From Lottiidibacillus patelloidae (GTDB taxonomy: Bacteria > Bacillota > Bacilli > Bacillales > SA5d-4): a stretch of DNA of 64,000 bases. Both the position numbers and the translations under genes were made by a program. The notes under the pieces were generated by a model. The model worked only from the letters and a program-made list of their open reading frames with translations, was not told where the DNA came from and did not search any database. The stretch covers positions 412,845 through 476,844 of the forward strand of contig NZ_NPIA01000002.1 in the NCBI RefSeq assembly GCF_002262935.1. The letters run 5' to 3'. Of this stretch, positions 1-10,349 are shown one piece after another (position 1 is the first letter of the stretch; each line of letters begins with the position of its first letter).

Positions 1-2027
1 CCAATACATCCGATGAATGTGTCGTTGATATAGATAGAAGCTGTACGACCAGGATGTAATCCTTCACGCTCATCTTGTTTAAATGTTACAGTATCCGCAT
101 CAATTCCTAGCTTAGCGAACAACCCTTCTAATAGTCCCTTAGCAACGAAGAAGTCTGCTGCTTTCTTTTCCCCTTGCCACTTGTTTTCATGCCAGTTCCC
201 AGAGATTGCACCTGCTAAGCGCTCTTTTTCTTCTGGTAAGTTTTCAAGGTTTTCTTCTTTCGTTAAGAACACTTTGCCAATCTCATAAATAGCAACATCT
301 TCCATTTGGCGACTTTGGTTATAATGAACAACCTCTAAAAGATGCGGGATTAAGCTCGTACGTAATTGACTACGTTCTTCACTCATTGGCATTTTTAATG
401 TAACAGGGTAAAGTCCTTCATTGTTAAATGCGTATTGTAATGACTTTTCTGAGCTAGTTAATGCATATGTTTTCGCTTGGTACATTCCTGCACCTTCCAT
501 AAAGCGACGCATCATTCTACGCTTATATTGATATTCTGTTAACGTTCCTGGAGTAGAAGCTCCTACCGGTAATGTTGTTGGAATTTCGTCATAACCGAAT
601 AGACGTGCAACTTCTTCAATTAAATCTTCAGAAATTGTAATGTCCCAACGTCTTGTCGGTACTTCTACTGTAAAGTTACCTGCTTCTTCTTTGTAAGCAA
701 ATTGAAGGCGAGTGAAAATCGCGCCAACTTCATCACTAGTTAATGATGTTCCTAAAACAGCGTTAATGCGATCTGCCGTGACAGAAACTGTAGTCGCTTC
801 CGTGTTAACTTCGCCAGCTTCAACTACACCTTCCAAAACTGTTCCACCAGCAAGTTCTGCCATTAATGCTGCCGCGCGGTCACATGCTGCTTTGACACGT
901 TTTGGATCAATTCCTTTTTCAAAACGGCTACTAGCTTCACTGCGCAAGCCTAAATCTTTTGATGCTTGACGAACTGTTTGAGCATCAAAGTATGCTGCTT
1001 CAATTAATACCGTTGTCGTGTCATCTTGCACTTCAGAAGTTGCTCCACCCATCACACCAGCAACGGCAATTGGCTCTTTACCGTTCGTAATTACTAGGTG
1101 GTGGTCGTTTAACTTACGAGTTGCATCATCAAGTGTTACAATTTCTTCATCTTGCTTAGCAAGGCGGACAACTATTTCTTTAGAACCGATACGGTCATAA
1201 TCGAATCCGTGTAGAGGCGTGCCATATTCTAATAACATGTAGTTTGTAATATCAACAATATTGCTGATCGGGCGAATCCCAGCTGCCATTAAGCGCGTTT
1301 GCATCCATAAAGGTGATGGACCAACTTTTACGTCTTTAACAATTCTTGCAGCGTAGTATGGATTTTCTTTTTTTGCATCAATCGATACAGAAATGTAATC
1401 GCTCGTTTTTTCAGCTGCTTCTGTTATTTCTGGCTGAGGCGTTTTCACGTCTTTTCCTAAAATTGCTGCAACTTCATAAGCGACACCTAACATACTTAAG
1501 CAGTCAGCACGGTTTGGTGTTAAACCAAGTTCTAAGACATGATCATGTAAGTTTAAGTATTCTAAAGCATCTTGCCCAGGTGTTACTGCTGTAGGAAAGA
1601 CGAAAATTCCTTCGCTATATGTTTTTGCAACTAACTTGCTATCAATTCCAAGCTCTGATAACGAACAAATCATTCCGTGTGATGCTTCACCGCGAAGTTT
1701 TGCTTTTTTAATTTTGAAATTTCCTGGTAAGACTGCGCCGACTTTTGCAACAGCAACCGTTTGTCCTTGTGCTACATTTGGTGCACCACAAACGATTTGT
1801 ACTAATTCTTCTTCTCCGATATCGACTTTCGTTACACGAAGTTTATCGGCATTCGGATGTTGCCCACATTCCACAACATGACCAACGACAACGCCAGAAA
1901 TGCCTTTGTTTAACGTTTCGACACCTTCAACTTCAATACCACTTTTCGTAATTAAGTCTGCTAATTTTTCTGCAGAAATATCATTTATATCAACATATTC
2001 TTTTAACCAATTATAAGAAACAAACAT
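1..2027 (-). CDS. pheT: Phenylalanine--tRNA ligase beta subunit, C-terminus off the window
   Basis: Beta subunit of the alpha2-beta2 phenylalanyl-tRNA synthetase, which charges tRNA-Phe and edits misacylated Tyr-tRNA. The frame begins [12 protein letters not shown] after an AGGGAGAG ribosome binding site and stays open for 675 codons to the window edge. The family is about 800 residues long, so roughly 130 C-terminal residues, including most of the FDX-ACB anticodon domain, are missing here only because the window stops. Visible in order: the N-terminal domain, the EMAP/OB tRNA-binding insert (about 40-150), the B3/4 editing domain, the B5 domain and the catalytic-like core. It lies 14 bp after pheS and is cotranscribed with it under the T-box. 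Confidence 0.97.
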   Translation of the reverse strand, partial: MFVSYNWLKEYVDINDISAEKLADLITKSGIEVEGVETLNKGISGVVVGHVVECGQHPNADKLRVTKVDIGEEELVQIVCGAPNVAQGQTVAVAKVGAVLPGNFKIKKAKLRGEASHGMICSLSELGIDSKLVAKTYSEGIFVFPTAVTPGQDALEYLNLHDHVLELGLTPNRADCLSMLGVAYEVAAILGKDVKTPQPEITEAAEKTSDYISVSIDAKKENPYYAARIVKDVKVGPSPLWMQTRLMAAGIRPISNIVDITNYMLLEYGTPLHGFDYDRIGSKEIVVRLAKQDEEIVTLDDATRKLNDHHLVITNGKEPIAVAGVMGGATSEVQDDTTTVLIEAAYFDAQTVRQASKDLGLRSEASSRFEKGIDPKRVKAACDRAAALMAELAGGTVLEGVVEAGEVNTEATTVSVTADRINAVLGTSLTSDEVGAIFTRLQFAYKEEAGNFTVEVPTRRWDITISEDLIEEVARLFGYDEIPTTLPVGASTPGTLTEYQYKRRMMRRFMEGAGMYQAKTYALTSSEKSLQYAFNNEGLYPVTLKMPMSEERSQLRTSLIPHLLEVVHYNQSRQMEDVAIYEIGKVFLTKEENLENLPEEKERLAGAISGNWHENKWQGEKKAADFFVAKGLLEGLFAKLGIDADTVTFKQDEREGLHPGRTASIYINDTFIGCI

Positions 2028-2041
2028 TGAACTCTCCCTTT

Positions 2042-3076
2042 CTACACTCGTCCGAATTGTTTTAAAAATCTAGTATCATTCGTATAGAAATGACGAATGT
2101 CATCTACACCGTATTTCAGCATCGCAATACGTTCAGCACCCATTCCGAAAGCGAATCCAGTATACTTTTTCGAATCGAAACCAGCCATTTCAAGTACATT
2201 CGGATGTACCATTCCAGCTCCTAAAATTTCAATCCAGCCAGTTTTTTTACAAACATTACAGCCAGATCCACCGCACATCATACATGAAATATCAACTTCG
2301 ACAGATGGCTCTGTGAATGGGAAGAAGCTAGGACGAAGACGAATGTCACGCTCTTCTCCGAACATTTTTTTCGCAAATGTTTCTAAAATTCCTTTTAAGT
2401 CACTCATGCGAACATTTTCATCAACAAGTAGTCCTTCAATTTGCATGAATTGGTGTGAGTGTGTTGCATCATCACTATCGCGACGGTATACACTACCAGG
2501 GCAAATAATTTTCACAGGACCTTTGCCTTCATGCTTACCCATCGTACGTGCTTGTACTGGTGATGTATGCGTACGAAGTAAAATGTCCTCAGTAATATAG
2601 AAAGAGTCTTGCATGTCTCGTGCTGGATGTCCTTTTGGTAAATTTAACGCTTCGAAGTTATAGTAATCTTGTTCTACTTCAGGACCTTCAGCAATCGTAA
2701 AGCCCATTCCTAAAAACAAGTCTTCAATTTCCTCAACGACAGCTGTTAATGGATGATGGTTTCCAGTGTTTACTTTACGTCCTGGAAGCGTGACATCAAT
2801 TGTTTCTTCGCGAAGTTTTGCTTCGACTTCTGCCTGCTCAAATTTAGCGACCATTTCATCTAGCTTCGCTGTAATTTCAGCACGGACAACGTTTACAATT
2901 TGACCAACGACAGGGCGTTCTTCAGCAGATAATTTTCCCATGCCACGCATTACTTCTGTAATTGGACCTTTTTTTCCTAAATAGGCAACTTTAATATCTT
3001 GTAATTCCTTTAGATTTGCAGCTGCTTCAACCTTTTCAATTGCTTCAAGCTTTAATTGTTCCAGGCGTTCTTTCAT
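2042..3076 (-). CDS. pheS: Phenylalanine--tRNA ligase alpha subunit
   Basis: Catalytic alpha subunit of phenylalanyl-tRNA synthetase, 344 residues, the normal Bacillus length. It has an N-terminal coiled coil (about 1-90) and a class II core with motif 2 ([15 protein letters not shown]) and motif 3 ([14 protein letters not shown]). The start chosen is the ATG at 3076 because GGAGGG lies directly upstream and MKERLEQL matches the family N-terminus. An in-frame extension to 3154 has no homologous content and no ribosome binding site. It is the first gene of pheST, expressed behind a phenylalanine T-box leader, and PheT follows after 14 bp. Confidence 0.98.
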   Translation of the reverse strand: MKERLEQLKLEAIEKVEAAANLKELQDIKVAYLGKKGPITEVMRGMGKLSAEERPVVGQIVNVVRAEITAKLDEMVAKFEQAEVEAKLREETIDVTLPGRKVNTGNHHPLTAVVEEIEDLFLGMGFTIAEGPEVEQDYYNFEALNLPKGHPARDMQDSFYITEDILLRTHTSPVQARTMGKHEGKGPVKIICPGSVYRRDSDDATHSHQFMQIEGLLVDENVRMSDLKGILETFAKKMFGEERDIRLRPSFFPFTEPSVEVDISCMMCGGSGCNVCKKTGWIEILGAGMVHPNVLEMAGFDSKKYTGFAFGMGAERIAMLKYGVDDIRHFYTNDTRFLKQFGRV

Positions 3077-3231
3077 TTTTTTCCCTCCAAAAATCTTTGT
3101 AAAGTAAACTTGCCGATTGCCAAGCCTTTTGTGTAGGCAGAGGCATAGTTGCACTTACACTTAGTACGTAAACTTTTTTGCATCTTCGTAAATCTTCAGT
3201 GCTAAAAAGTTATACTATTTAAACGTGTAAA

Positions 3232-3505
3232 ATAAAAAAAATCCTCACTCCCGCAAAGGGACGAAGATTCCGTGGTACCACCCTAATTAACGATATAAAA
3301 ATATACAATATCGCTCACTCAAGTTTTATAACGGTAATGAAACCGGTTCACCTTTAGTTGTAATTAGCAACGTCCAAGTGACAGCTCCAGAGTGAATTCA
3401 ACTACATCATCCATAAGAATGCTTTCAGTCTTTGGCATTCTCTCCCTTGATGGTGAGCGGTAATTTACTACTCTCTTTCATAGCTTTTCCATATAGAATT
3501 AATTT
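3232..3505 (-). ncRNA. T-box riboswitch leader of pheST (Phe)
   Basis: The untranslated leader upstream of pheS contains the T-box core AGGGTGGTACCACGG (complement of about 3270-3284). A GC-rich terminator hairpin with a U tract follows at about 3230-3268. T-box leaders sense uncharged tRNA through a specifier codon and the tRNA 3' end, switching from terminator to antiterminator. A UUC (Phe) triplet at 3394-3396 is the likely specifier, which agrees with the downstream gene. Seen: T-box and terminator. Inferred: the exact specifier. Confidence 0.93.
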
Positions 3506-3510
3506 CCTCT

Positions 3511-3540
3511 ATTATACGCAAAACTCTTTAGAATGTGCAA
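3511..3540 (-). promoter_or_regulatory. SigA-type promoter of pheST
   Basis: Read on the minus strand, TTGCAC (3535-3540) and TATAAT (3511-3516) are separated by 18 bp, just upstream of the T-box leader and immediately after the stop codon of the preceding methyltransferase gene. Confidence 0.75.
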
Positions 3541-4308
3541 CTATCCTCGTAAATAATATAATAAAATTCCTGCAGCAAGAGATACATTTAATGATTCAGC
3601 CTTACCATAGATTGGTACATATAAGTTTTTATCTGTTTGCGAAAGTAAAGAAGCGTCAACTCCGCTACCTTCATTACCTACAATTAAAGCAAAGCCTCGT
3701 TCTGGATTGCTATCCATTTCTTGATAAGGAACTCCACCTTCAAGTGCTGTACCGTATACTGGGACACTATCTTCCTTGAACGTATTTAACCAAGTCGTAA
3801 GTTCAGCTGTAACTACTGGAATGTGAAAAAGTGAGCCTTGTGTCGCGCGAATTGTTTTTGCGTTATAAATATCTGCACAACCAGGGCTTAATAAAACACC
3901 ATCTAATCCAGCCGCATCTGCAGTGCGAATCATTGTGCCAACATTACCTGGATCTTGAATGCGATCAAGTAATAACCATTTTTGCCCACGACCACTTGAG
4001 ATATCTTTTGTTTCTTGCTTTTTACAAACAGCGATAATACCTTGAGGTGTTTCTGTTTCACTAATTGCTCTCATTACTTGATTTGAAACATATGTCATTG
4101 ACACATTAGAGAAATCTAGTGCACGTGGTAAGTTTGCATCCTGGTCGACAATGATTGTCGTAATTTCCACATCACTTTTTAACGCTTCTTCAACAAGGTG
4201 AAAACCTTCTACTAAAAACGTATTTGTTTTTTCACGCTCTTTTTTCGTATGTAACTTCTTCCACTTTTTAACGGAAGGGTTTTGAAGTGAATCGATCATC
4301 TTCATCAT
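3541..4308 (-). CDS. ysgA: TrmH/SpoU-family RNA 2'-O-ribose methyltransferase (YsgA type)
   Basis: SPOUT-class, SAM-dependent 2'-O methyltransferase of 255 residues, probably acting on rRNA. An N-terminal substrate-binding domain (about 1-100) precedes the knotted SpoU domain. The three SpoU motifs are visible: LLLDRIQDPGNVGTMIRTAD, ALIVGNEGSGV and VPIYGKAESLNVSLAAGILLY. Either of two tandem ATG codons (4308 or 4305) can start it, behind GAAGGAAA. It sits between pheS and sspI as ysgA does in B. subtilis. The exact target nucleotide cannot be read from sequence. Confidence 0.9.
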   Translation of the reverse strand: MMKMIDSLQNPSVKKWKKLHTKKEREKTNTFLVEGFHLVEEALKSDVEITTIIVDQDANLPRALDFSNVSMTYVSNQVMRAISETETPQGIIAVCKKQETKDISSGRGQKWLLLDRIQDPGNVGTMIRTADAAGLDGVLLSPGCADIYNAKTIRATQGSLFHIPVVTAELTTWLNTFKEDSVPVYGTALEGGVPYQEMDSNPERGFALIVGNEGSGVDASLLSQTDKNLYVPIYGKAESLNVSLAAGILLYYLRG

Positions 4309-4401
4309 TATTTTTCCTTCTTTCTCATTGATACATATTTTTTCACTCTTTAGAGAAAACTACCAAATAGGTTTTACTATGACTATAAAGAGGTGATGGT
4401 G

Positions 4402-4608
4402 ATGAACTTAAATTTAAGAAATGCTATTATAACAAATGTTACTGGCAATTCTCAAGACCAGCTAAAAGACACAATTGTTGATGCAATTCAAAGTAAAGAG
4501 GAAAAGATGCTTCCAGGTCTTGGTGTTTTATTTGAAGTAATATGGCAAAATTCTGATCAAAGTACGCAACAAGAGTTATTGGAAACACTTGAGCAAGGAC
4601 TTAAATAA
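4402..4608 (+). CDS. sspI: Small acid-soluble spore protein SspI
   Basis: Minor small acid-soluble spore protein made in the forespore, 68 residues. The sequence [18 protein letters not shown] followed by a [14 protein letters not shown] block is the SspI signature. The ATG at 4402 is preferred over the in-frame GTG and ATG codons at 4393 and 4396 because those lie within the AGAGGTGAT ribosome binding site. It is divergent from ysgA and ends in a strong hairpin shared with the convergent aminopeptidase gene. A forespore sigma factor would be expected to drive it, but I could not place the promoter with confidence. Confidence 0.95.
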   Translation: MNLNLRNAIITNVTGNSQDQLKDTIVDAIQSKEEKMLPGLGVLFEVIWQNSDQSTQQELLETLEQGLK

Positions 4609-4628
4609 GCAATACTATTAGAAAAACC

Positions 4629-4655
4629 AAAGCCAGCGGGAGATCCGCTGGCTTT
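4629..4655. terminator. Bidirectional terminator between sspI and the M42 peptidase gene
   Basis: A perfect 11-bp stem AAAGCCAGCGG with its complement encloses a 5-nt loop between convergent genes. Confidence 0.85.
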
Positions 4656-4683
4656 GTTCTATTTATTGTCTAGTTCACTTTTC

Positions 4684-5769
4684 TTAGTTAAAAGTAATTT
4701 CTTTTACTGTATCAGCATCTAATCGTTTAATTACTTCTACAATTAATTTAACTGCATTTTCGAAATCGTCACGGTGAATCATCGCTGCATTTGAATGAAT
4801 GTAGCGTGATGCTACAGTAATAGAAAGAGCCGGTACACCATTCGCTGTAATATGGATTGCCCCAGAATCTGTTCCACCAGCTGCAATTGAATCAAATTGG
4901 TAAGGGATTCCCTTTTCATCAGCAACATCTGTTACGAAGTCGCGTAGTCCTTTATGAGAAACCATTGAAGCATCATAAAGAATAATTTGCGGACCTTCCC
5001 CCATTTTACTAGCTGCATCTTTGCTTGACACTCCTGGTGTATCACCAGCAATACCTACATCTACTGCAAATCCAATATCTGGTTTAATAAAGTTCGTAGC
5101 AGTTTTAGCACCACGTAAACCAACTTCTTCTTGAACAGTTCCTACACCGTAAACGATATTAGGATGCTTTTCACCTTCTAATTGACGTAACACATCGATT
5201 GCAATTGCACAACCGATACGGTTATCCCAAGCTTTAGCAAGGAGCATTTTGTCATTATTCATTACTGTGAATTCAAAGTAAGGAACAACAGAATCCCCTG
5301 GTTTAACACCAAATTCCATTGCTTCTTCACGACTTGAAGCACCGATATCAATGAACATATCTTTAATATCTACTGGTTTCTTTCTCGCTTCAGGAGGAAG
5401 GATATGAGGTGGTTTTGAACCGATAATACCAGTTATATCACCTTTTTTCGTCATCACTGTCACTCGTTGCGCCAGCATTACTTGTGACCACCAACCACCA
5501 ACCGTTTGGAAGCGTAAAAATCCTTTATCGTCGATTTGAGTAACCATAAATCCAACTTCATCAAGGTGACCTGCTACCATGATTTTCGGACCATTCTCAT
5601 CTCCAACTTTTTTAGCAATTAAGCTTCCTAAGTTATCTGTAACCACTTCATCAGCAAATGGTTCTATGTATTTTTTCATTACTTCTCTAGGCTCACGTTC
5701 ATTTCCAGGAATCCCTTTTGCATCGGTTAATTCCTTTAACATTTGTAAAGTTGCATCTAGTTTACTCAT
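4684..5769 (-). CDS. ysdC: M42 family metallopeptidase (glutamyl aminopeptidase / YsdC type)
   Basis: Cytosolic dinuclear zinc aminopeptidase of the M42 (TET/FrvX/CelM) family, 361 residues. Metal ligands and catalytic residues are visible in order: His/Asp in [10 protein letters not shown], the bridging Asp in KAWDNRIGC, the Glu pair in [12 protein letters not shown], Asp in [12 protein letters not shown] and the late His region [10 protein letters not shown]. The N-terminal [22 protein letters not shown] is typical. The ATG at 5769 follows GGGAGGG. The substrate is probably peptides with acidic or bulky N-termini, inferred from the family. It is convergent with sspI and lies 72 bp after a dUTPase gene. 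Confidence 0.93.
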   Translation of the reverse strand: MSKLDATLQMLKELTDAKGIPGNEREPREVMKKYIEPFADEVVTDNLGSLIAKKVGDENGPKIMVAGHLDEVGFMVTQIDDKGFLRFQTVGGWWSQVMLAQRVTVMTKKGDITGIIGSKPPHILPPEARKKPVDIKDMFIDIGASSREEAMEFGVKPGDSVVPYFEFTVMNNDKMLLAKAWDNRIGCAIAIDVLRQLEGEKHPNIVYGVGTVQEEVGLRGAKTATNFIKPDIGFAVDVGIAGDTPGVSSKDAASKMGEGPQIILYDASMVSHKGLRDFVTDVADEKGIPYQFDSIAAGGTDSGAIHITANGVPALSITVASRYIHSNAAMIHRDDFENAVKLIVEVIKRLDADTVKEITFN

Positions 5770-5841
5770 TGTTAAAAATACCCTCCCAATCGGACTATTA
5801 CTTCCATTATACAGATTTCTTTTAGAGATAACAATTTTTAA

Positions 5842-6336
5842 TCAGTATCCGGTACGTTGACGTACTATATTCACTTTATTTTTCTCTATGTATGCCCCTA
5901 TTATTTCTTCGTTGGAAAATGTTAGTTTTTGTCCAATAATAAGGAAATTTTCAAAAAGATTTATGTAATTGCTCTTCGTTTTTTCTTTATCAAACTTTGC
6001 AAGGGTTTCATAAAGGGTGTTAAATAAGGATGTAAGGCTAACATCATTCCTCTGTTGTTGTTCTGATAGTTGTTCTACTTCATAAGAAAAAGTTAACCCT
6101 AATGATAAAATAAAGTGTAGTCCATCAACATATTCTTCTAAAATTTTCTCACGATCACTTGCTGGCTTAGTGCTCCAAAATTTAAAACATCTCGTTTCAT
6201 TCGCTAATTCTCCAATTTCGACATAAAGAGCTAAAATCCTCTCTTGAATTAACTTTTTATTTTCTAAACCGTGTTGTTTTTCAATTTTTTCATCTAAAGA
6301 CTTTTGCATCGCATATAATTCAGTAAAATTAAGCAT
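5842..6336 (-). CDS. Dimeric all-alpha dUTP diphosphatase
   Basis: Hydrolyses dUTP to dUMP and pyrophosphate, limiting uracil in DNA. The 164-residue protein belongs to the all-alpha, MazG-related dUTPase_2 family and not to the trimeric beta type. Its metal-binding motifs are visible: EIGELANETRCFKFW and EYVDGLHFILSLG, with Glu and Asp residues coordinating magnesium. The start ATG (6336) follows AAGGGGAA. It lies between rplT and ysdC on the same strand, separated from rplT by a terminator, so it probably has its own promoter. Confidence 0.88.
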   Translation of the reverse strand: MLNFTELYAMQKSLDEKIEKQHGLENKKLIQERILALYVEIGELANETRCFKFWSTKPASDREKILEEYVDGLHFILSLGLTFSYEVEQLSEQQQRNDVSLTSLFNTLYETLAKFDKEKTKSNYINLFENFLIIGQKLTFSNEEIIGAYIEKNKVNIVRQRTGY

Positions 6337-6394
6337 TGCTTTTCCCCTTTATATTAGATGCATTTATTATAACAAAATGATTTCCAAAAAAACA

Positions 6395-6419
6395 AAAAAC
6401 CACCCTGCAATAGGATGGT
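6395..6419 (-). terminator. Terminator of the infC-rpmI-rplT operon
   Basis: On the minus strand, ACCATCCT / AGGGTGGT arms with a short loop are followed by TTTTTTG, directly after the rplT stop codon. Confidence 0.85.
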
Positions 6420-6427
6420 CAAAATAA

Positions 6428-6784
6428 TTATTTTAAGTTTTCTTTAGCTTTAGCAGCTAAATCAGCAAATGCTTTTTCGTCATTTACAGCTAATTCAGCA
6501 AGCATTTTACGGTTAATGTTAATTTCAGCTAACTTTAAACCGTGCATTAAACGGCTGTAAGAAAGACCATTGATACGAGCTGCTGCGTTAATACGAGCAA
6601 TCCATAACTTACGGAAGTCGCGTTTCTTTTGACGACGATCGCGATAAGCGTAAGTTAAACCTTTCATTACTTGTTGCTTAGCAGTTCTAAATAATCTATG
6701 TTTTGAACCAACATAACCTTTAGCTAATTTTAATACCTTTTTACGACGTGAACGAGCTACAGTACCGCCTTTTACTCTTGGCAT
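6428..6784 (-). CDS. rplT: 50S ribosomal protein L20
   Basis: Large-subunit assembly protein L20, 118 residues, with the basic helical N-terminus [20 protein letters not shown] and the globular C-terminal domain. In Bacillus, L20 also represses its own operon by binding the leader RNA, and a matching leader is present upstream of infC. It is the last gene of infC-rpmI-rplT and ends in a terminator. Confidence 0.98.
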   Translation of the reverse strand: MPRVKGGTVARSRRKKVLKLAKGYVGSKHRLFRTAKQQVMKGLTYAYRDRRQKKRDFRKLWIARINAAARINGLSYSRLMHGLKLAEININRKMLAELAVNDEKAFADLAAKAKENLK

Positions 6785-6816
6785 TTAGTTTCCCTCCTAG
6801 TACTTCTATGATTGAA

Positions 6817-7017
6817 TTATTTCATGTTTGTTAATTGCTCACGGATACGCTTGTAATCACCAGAGCTAACTACTGCAGATTTACGTAATTTACGTTTAAC
6901 CTTCGTAGACTTGTTTGCGAATAAATGACTTGTATACGCATGAGAACGTTTTAATTTACCGCTTCCTGTTTTCTTAAAACGCTTAGCTGAACCACGATGA
7001 GTTTTCATTTTAGGCAT
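6817..7017 (-). CDS. rpmI: 50S ribosomal protein L35
   Basis: Ribosomal protein L35, 66 residues, very basic, beginning [20 protein letters not shown] as in all Bacilli. It is the middle gene of the infC-rpmI-rplT operon, with short gaps to both neighbours and a good AGGAGG-like site before the ATG. Confidence 0.98.
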   Translation of the reverse strand: MPKMKTHRGSAKRFKKTGSGKLKRSHAYTSHLFANKSTKVKRKLRKSAVVSSGDYKRIREQLTNMK

Positions 7018-7039
7018 GGATAGTTCCTCCTTAGATCAA

Positions 7040-7555
7040 TTACTTTTCGTTTACTGGCGCTAAAATTAAGAACATGCTGCGCCCTTCCATTTTAGGCTTC
7101 GTTTCAATGGTAGAGAGGTCTTCACACTCTTTAGCAAGACGTTCTAGAACGTCTTTTCCAATTTTAGAGTGAGTAATGGCACGTCCGCGGAAACGAATAC
7201 TCGCTTTCACTTTGTCACCTTTGCTTAAGAATTTACGTGCATTACGAAGCTTCGTATTAAAGTCATGCTCTTCAATCGTAGGACTTAATCGCACTTCTTT
7301 TAAGTTGATAATCTTTTGATTCTTACGAGCTTCTTTTTCTTTCTTTTGCTGTTCAAAACGGAATTTTCCGTAGTCCATAATACGGCATACAGGTGGTTTA
7401 GCATTTGGTGCTACCGCAACTAAATCTAAATTCGCATTTGCTGCAATTTCAAGAGCTTCGTTCTTCGTTTTAATTCCAAGCTGCTCACCATTTACATCAA
7501 TGAGTCGGACTTCGCGAGCACGAATTCCCTCATTTACGTTCATGTCTTTACTAAT
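7040..7555 (-). CDS. infC: Translation initiation factor IF-3, AUU start codon
   Basis: IF-3 binds the 30S subunit, prevents premature 50S joining and checks the start codon. The coding frame begins at ATT (7553-7555), encoding [18 protein letters not shown], 171 residues. GGAGGTGA lies at the correct distance before the ATT. The internal ATG at 7543 has no ribosome binding site of its own. A rare AUU start is the known infC arrangement, used for autogenous control because IF-3 discriminates against it. The N domain, the lysine-rich linker around [13 protein letters not shown] and the C domain are all present. It is the first gene of the infC-rpmI-rplT operon. Confidence 0.96.
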   Translation of the reverse strand: MSKDMNVNEGIRAREVRLIDVNGEQLGIKTKNEALEIAANANLDLVAVAPNAKPPVCRIMDYGKFRFEQQKKEKEARKNQKIINLKEVRLSPTIEEHDFNTKLRNARKFLSKGDKVKASIRFRGRAITHSKIGKDVLERLAKECEDLSTIETKPKMEGRSMFLILAPVNEK

Positions 7556-7589
7556 ATTGAGTCACCTCCAAGTGATATAAAAGAAATAG

Positions 7590-7757
7590 TTGTTTTCGAA
7601 AGCAAAGCATTAAAAAAAGCGTCGGTACATACTGCACCCACACTAAAGTCCTAATCTGACTATTAAATGATTAGTTCATCTACCACTCAACTGCAAATAT
7701 GCGTTGACGAGGTGAGAAGCGGGTGCTTCTACTTTCAATATACAAACTATTTAATTA
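7590..7757 (-). ncRNA. L20-type leader RNA of infC-rpmI-rplT
   Basis: The untranslated leader of about 200 nt contains the segments AGAAGCACCCGCTTCTCACC and GTGTGGGTGCAG expected of the Firmicute L20 leader, which mimics the L20 site on 23S rRNA and causes premature termination when L20 is in excess. A run of seven U residues follows ACCGACGC near 7610. I recognise the family by sequence but did not fold it. The boundaries are approximate. Confidence 0.8.
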
Positions 7758-7764
7758 CCTAAGA

Positions 7765-7794
7765 AATATATCATAAGTCAAACCCAACTGTCAA
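7765..7794 (-). promoter_or_regulatory. SigA promoter of infC operon
   Basis: On the minus strand, TTGACA (7789-7794) is followed 18 bp later by TATATT (7765-7770). This is near consensus and about 200 nt before the infC start, leaving room for the L20 leader. Confidence 0.8.
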
Positions 7795-7874
7795 GCACGG
7801 TTTGCTTTATTAATCTTTATCACGCAATTAATAATACATAAATAACAGTTGTATTGCAAGAGATATTTTTCACT

Positions 7875-8010
7875 AGATAAAAGAGGCGGGGGCACAAGTG
7901 CCTGGCTCCTCATTGCACTCTCTACATGTACGCACTAATTAATCTTGTGTATACAAAAGATTGTAGCGTGAGGTGCCTGGCTCCTTGTTTTGTCCCAGCC
8001 TCTTTCTCAA
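7875..8010. repeat. Intergenic repeat-like element with complementary ends, downstream of thrS
   Basis: About 130 bp bounded by AAGAGGC (7881-7887) and its complement GCCTCTT (7998-8004). Inside are two identical 13-nt direct copies of GTGCCTGGCTCCT (7898-7910 and 7973-7985). A 14-nt block at 7987-8000 is the reverse complement of a block in the larger repeat at 47180-47193. Read from thrS, the outer stem ends in TTTT and could serve as its terminator. This looks like a small dispersed element and not a gene. Confidence 0.6.
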
Positions 8011-8014
8011 TCAT

Positions 8015-9958
8015 TTATTTAATTTTTGTTACCTCTTCTACAATAGATGCTACGAATTCATCTAATGCATGTGAAGTTGATTTTTGCTCACCATACTTAC
8101 GCACATTAACTGCATTACTATCTTTTTCTTGATCCCCTAGTACTAACATGTAAGGAATTTTTTGCATTTGCGCTTCACGGATTTTATAGCCAAGCTTTTC
8201 TTCTCGCTCATCTAATTCAACACGTATTCCTTTTGATTGCAATGTTTCTAATACATGTTTCGCATAATCTAAATGTACATCATTTGAAACTGGGATTACT
8301 TTCACTTGTACTGGAGCAAGCCATGTAGGGAATGCACCTTTGTATTCTTCGATTAAGTAGGCAACAAAACGTTCCATTGTTGAAACTACACCGCGGTGAA
8401 TTACTACTGGACGATGATGGTTACCATCTTCACCGATGTAAGTTAAGTCAAAACGCTCTGGTAATAAGAAATCAAGTTGCACAGTTGATAAAGTTTCATC
8501 TTTCCCTAATGCTGTTTTAACCATCACATCTAGCTTAGGACCATAGAATGCCGCTTCACCTTCAGCTTCAACATAATCTAATTGAAGTTCATCCATCGCA
8601 CCTTTTAACATTGCTTGAGCTTTATTCCACATTTCGTCATCATTGAAGTACTTTTCAGTATCTTCTGGATCGCGATAAGAAAGGCGGAAGTAGAAGTCTG
8701 TAATTCCAAAGTCTTTATATACTTCTTGAATTAACCGAACAACTCGGACAAACTCATCTTGAATTTGATCATGACGGGCAAAGATGTGCGCGTCATTTAA
8801 AGTCATTCCTCGAACGCGTTGTAAGCCTGATAACGCACCAGACATTTCATAACGGTGCATTTGCCCTAATTCAGCAATTCGAACTGGTAAGTTACGGTAG
8901 CTATATAAGTTGTTTTTGTAAACCATCATATGGTGTGGACAGTTCATCGGACGAAGAACTAAGTCTTCATTGTCCATTCCCATTGCCGGGAACATATCTT
9001 CTTGATAGTGATCCCAATGTCCTGACGTTTTGTATAGCTCTACACTTCCTAAAATCGGAGTGTACACGTGGCTATAGCCTAGTCGCTCTTCTTTATCGAC
9101 AATGTAGCGTTCAATGACGCGACGTATTGTTGCTCCTTTTGGTAGCCATAAAGGTAATCCTTGGCCAACTTTTTGTGATACTGTGAACAAATCTAACTCT
9201 TTACCTAGCTTACGGTGATCACGCTCTTTTGCTTCTTCTAATAAACGTAAATGGTTTTCAAGCTCTGCTGGTTTAAAGAAAGCTGTCCCATAAATACGTT
9301 GAAGCATTTTATTTTTGCTATCACCGCGCCAGTATGCACCTGATAAACTCATTAACTTAAATACTTTAATTTTTGAAGTTTGCGGAATATGAGGTCCGCG
9401 ACATAGATCTGAAAACTCACCTTGCTCATAAATAGTAATTGTTTCATCTTCTGGAATAGCACTTAATAATTCAATTTTTAAAGGGTCTTCTAATTTTTCA
9501 TACATTTCTAACGCTTCATTGCGTGATACTTCTTTACGAACAACCTCAATGTTTTCATCGATAATTCGCTTCATTTCCTTTTCAATTTTCGGGAAATCTT
9601 CTTCTGTTAAGCGGTGTTCCATGTCGATGTCATAGTAAAAACCACTATCAATAACTGGTCCGACACCAAGATTAATTTTTTCATCTTTAAAGACACGCTT
9701 TAATGCTTGTGCCATTAAGTGAGCTGAACTGTGGCGGATGATTTCTAAACCATCTTCAGTTTCAGGCATAACAATTTCAATTTTTCCGTCTTCGTTAATT
9801 GGACGACGTAAATCAATCATTTCTCCATTTAATTTTCCAGCTAACGCTTTTTTACGAAGGCCTGGGCTGATGGAAGCTGCTACATCTTCCGTTGTTGTTC
9901 CACGATCAAATTCCTTTATCGCACCGTCTGGAAACGTTAATTTAATCATTTCTGACAT
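8015..9958 (-). CDS. thrS: Threonine--tRNA ligase
   Basis: Class II synthetase charging tRNA-Thr, 647 residues. In order: TGS domain (about 5-65), the editing/SAD domain with the [11 protein letters not shown] zinc-type motif (about 70-230), the catalytic core with [10 protein letters not shown] and FYGPKLD motifs, and an anticodon-binding domain at the C-terminus. The ATG at 9958 is chosen because [12 protein letters not shown] matches the family and the alternative GTG at 9967 lies inside the GGAGTGAGG ribosome binding site. It is preceded by a T-box leader and followed by a repeat-like element. Confidence 0.97.
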   Translation of the reverse strand: MSEMIKLTFPDGAIKEFDRGTTTEDVAASISPGLRKKALAGKLNGEMIDLRRPINEDGKIEIVMPETEDGLEIIRHSSAHLMAQALKRVFKDEKINLGVGPVIDSGFYYDIDMEHRLTEEDFPKIEKEMKRIIDENIEVVRKEVSRNEALEMYEKLEDPLKIELLSAIPEDETITIYEQGEFSDLCRGPHIPQTSKIKVFKLMSLSGAYWRGDSKNKMLQRIYGTAFFKPAELENHLRLLEEAKERDHRKLGKELDLFTVSQKVGQGLPLWLPKGATIRRVIERYIVDKEERLGYSHVYTPILGSVELYKTSGHWDHYQEDMFPAMGMDNEDLVLRPMNCPHHMMVYKNNLYSYRNLPVRIAELGQMHRYEMSGALSGLQRVRGMTLNDAHIFARHDQIQDEFVRVVRLIQEVYKDFGITDFYFRLSYRDPEDTEKYFNDDEMWNKAQAMLKGAMDELQLDYVEAEGEAAFYGPKLDVMVKTALGKDETLSTVQLDFLLPERFDLTYIGEDGNHHRPVVIHRGVVSTMERFVAYLIEEYKGAFPTWLAPVQVKVIPVSNDVHLDYAKHVLETLQSKGIRVELDEREEKLGYKIREAQMQKIPYMLVLGDQEKDSNAVNVRKYGEQKSTSHALDEFVASIVEEVTKIK

Positions 9959-9983
9959 TTTCCTCACTCCAATTCTATTTTTG

Positions 9984-10240
9984 AAAATAAAAAAAACACT
10001 ACATCCCTAGGAAAAGGGACGAGTGTTATTCGCGGTTCCACCCTTGTTTCTAACGCACGACAAATAGGCGTGGTTAGCTCAAGAAAAGGGATAACGGTAT
10101 TTAGCCGTCAGCAGATACTATACGTTCCCTGCTGAAGTTCAGAGGTGGTAAGATACTTTTTCGTGTTTAGGAAACTTTCAGCCGGTGATTTCCCTCTCTA
10201 AAAAACCGTAAAAAGAACTCATGTCCTCATCATTACTAGT
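9984..10240 (-). ncRNA. T-box riboswitch leader of thrS (Thr)
   Basis: The T-box core AGGGTGGAACCGCG (complement of about 10030-10043) is followed by a terminator with AACACT/AGTGTT outer arms and eight U residues (9984-10027). Upstream on the transcript two adjacent ACC triplets (complement of 10144-10149) sit in the expected specifier region, and ACC is a threonine codon. The order stem I, specifier, T-box, terminator is complete. Confidence 0.93.
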
Positions 10241-10261
10241 GAATTATAATTGTTATTTGGT

Positions 10262-10290
10262 ATTATATATGTCTCATTTCGCATTTGCAA
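10262..10290 (-). promoter_or_regulatory. SigA promoter of thrS
   Basis: On the minus strand, TTGCAA (10285-10290) and TATAAT (10262-10267) are separated by 17 bp and lie directly upstream of the T-box leader. Confidence 0.75.
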
Positions 10291-10349
10291 GGGGCAAAAC
10301 GGAAAAAATTTCATTTTGCATAGAAAATAGATTAAATCCTTCAATCCAA

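Noticed and set aside
712..1951. Several plus-strand open frames of 60-85 codons
   Set aside because: They lie antisense within pheT, lack ribosome binding sites and encode no recognisable protein.
2097..2600. 167-codon plus-strand frame
   Set aside because: Antisense shadow of pheS.
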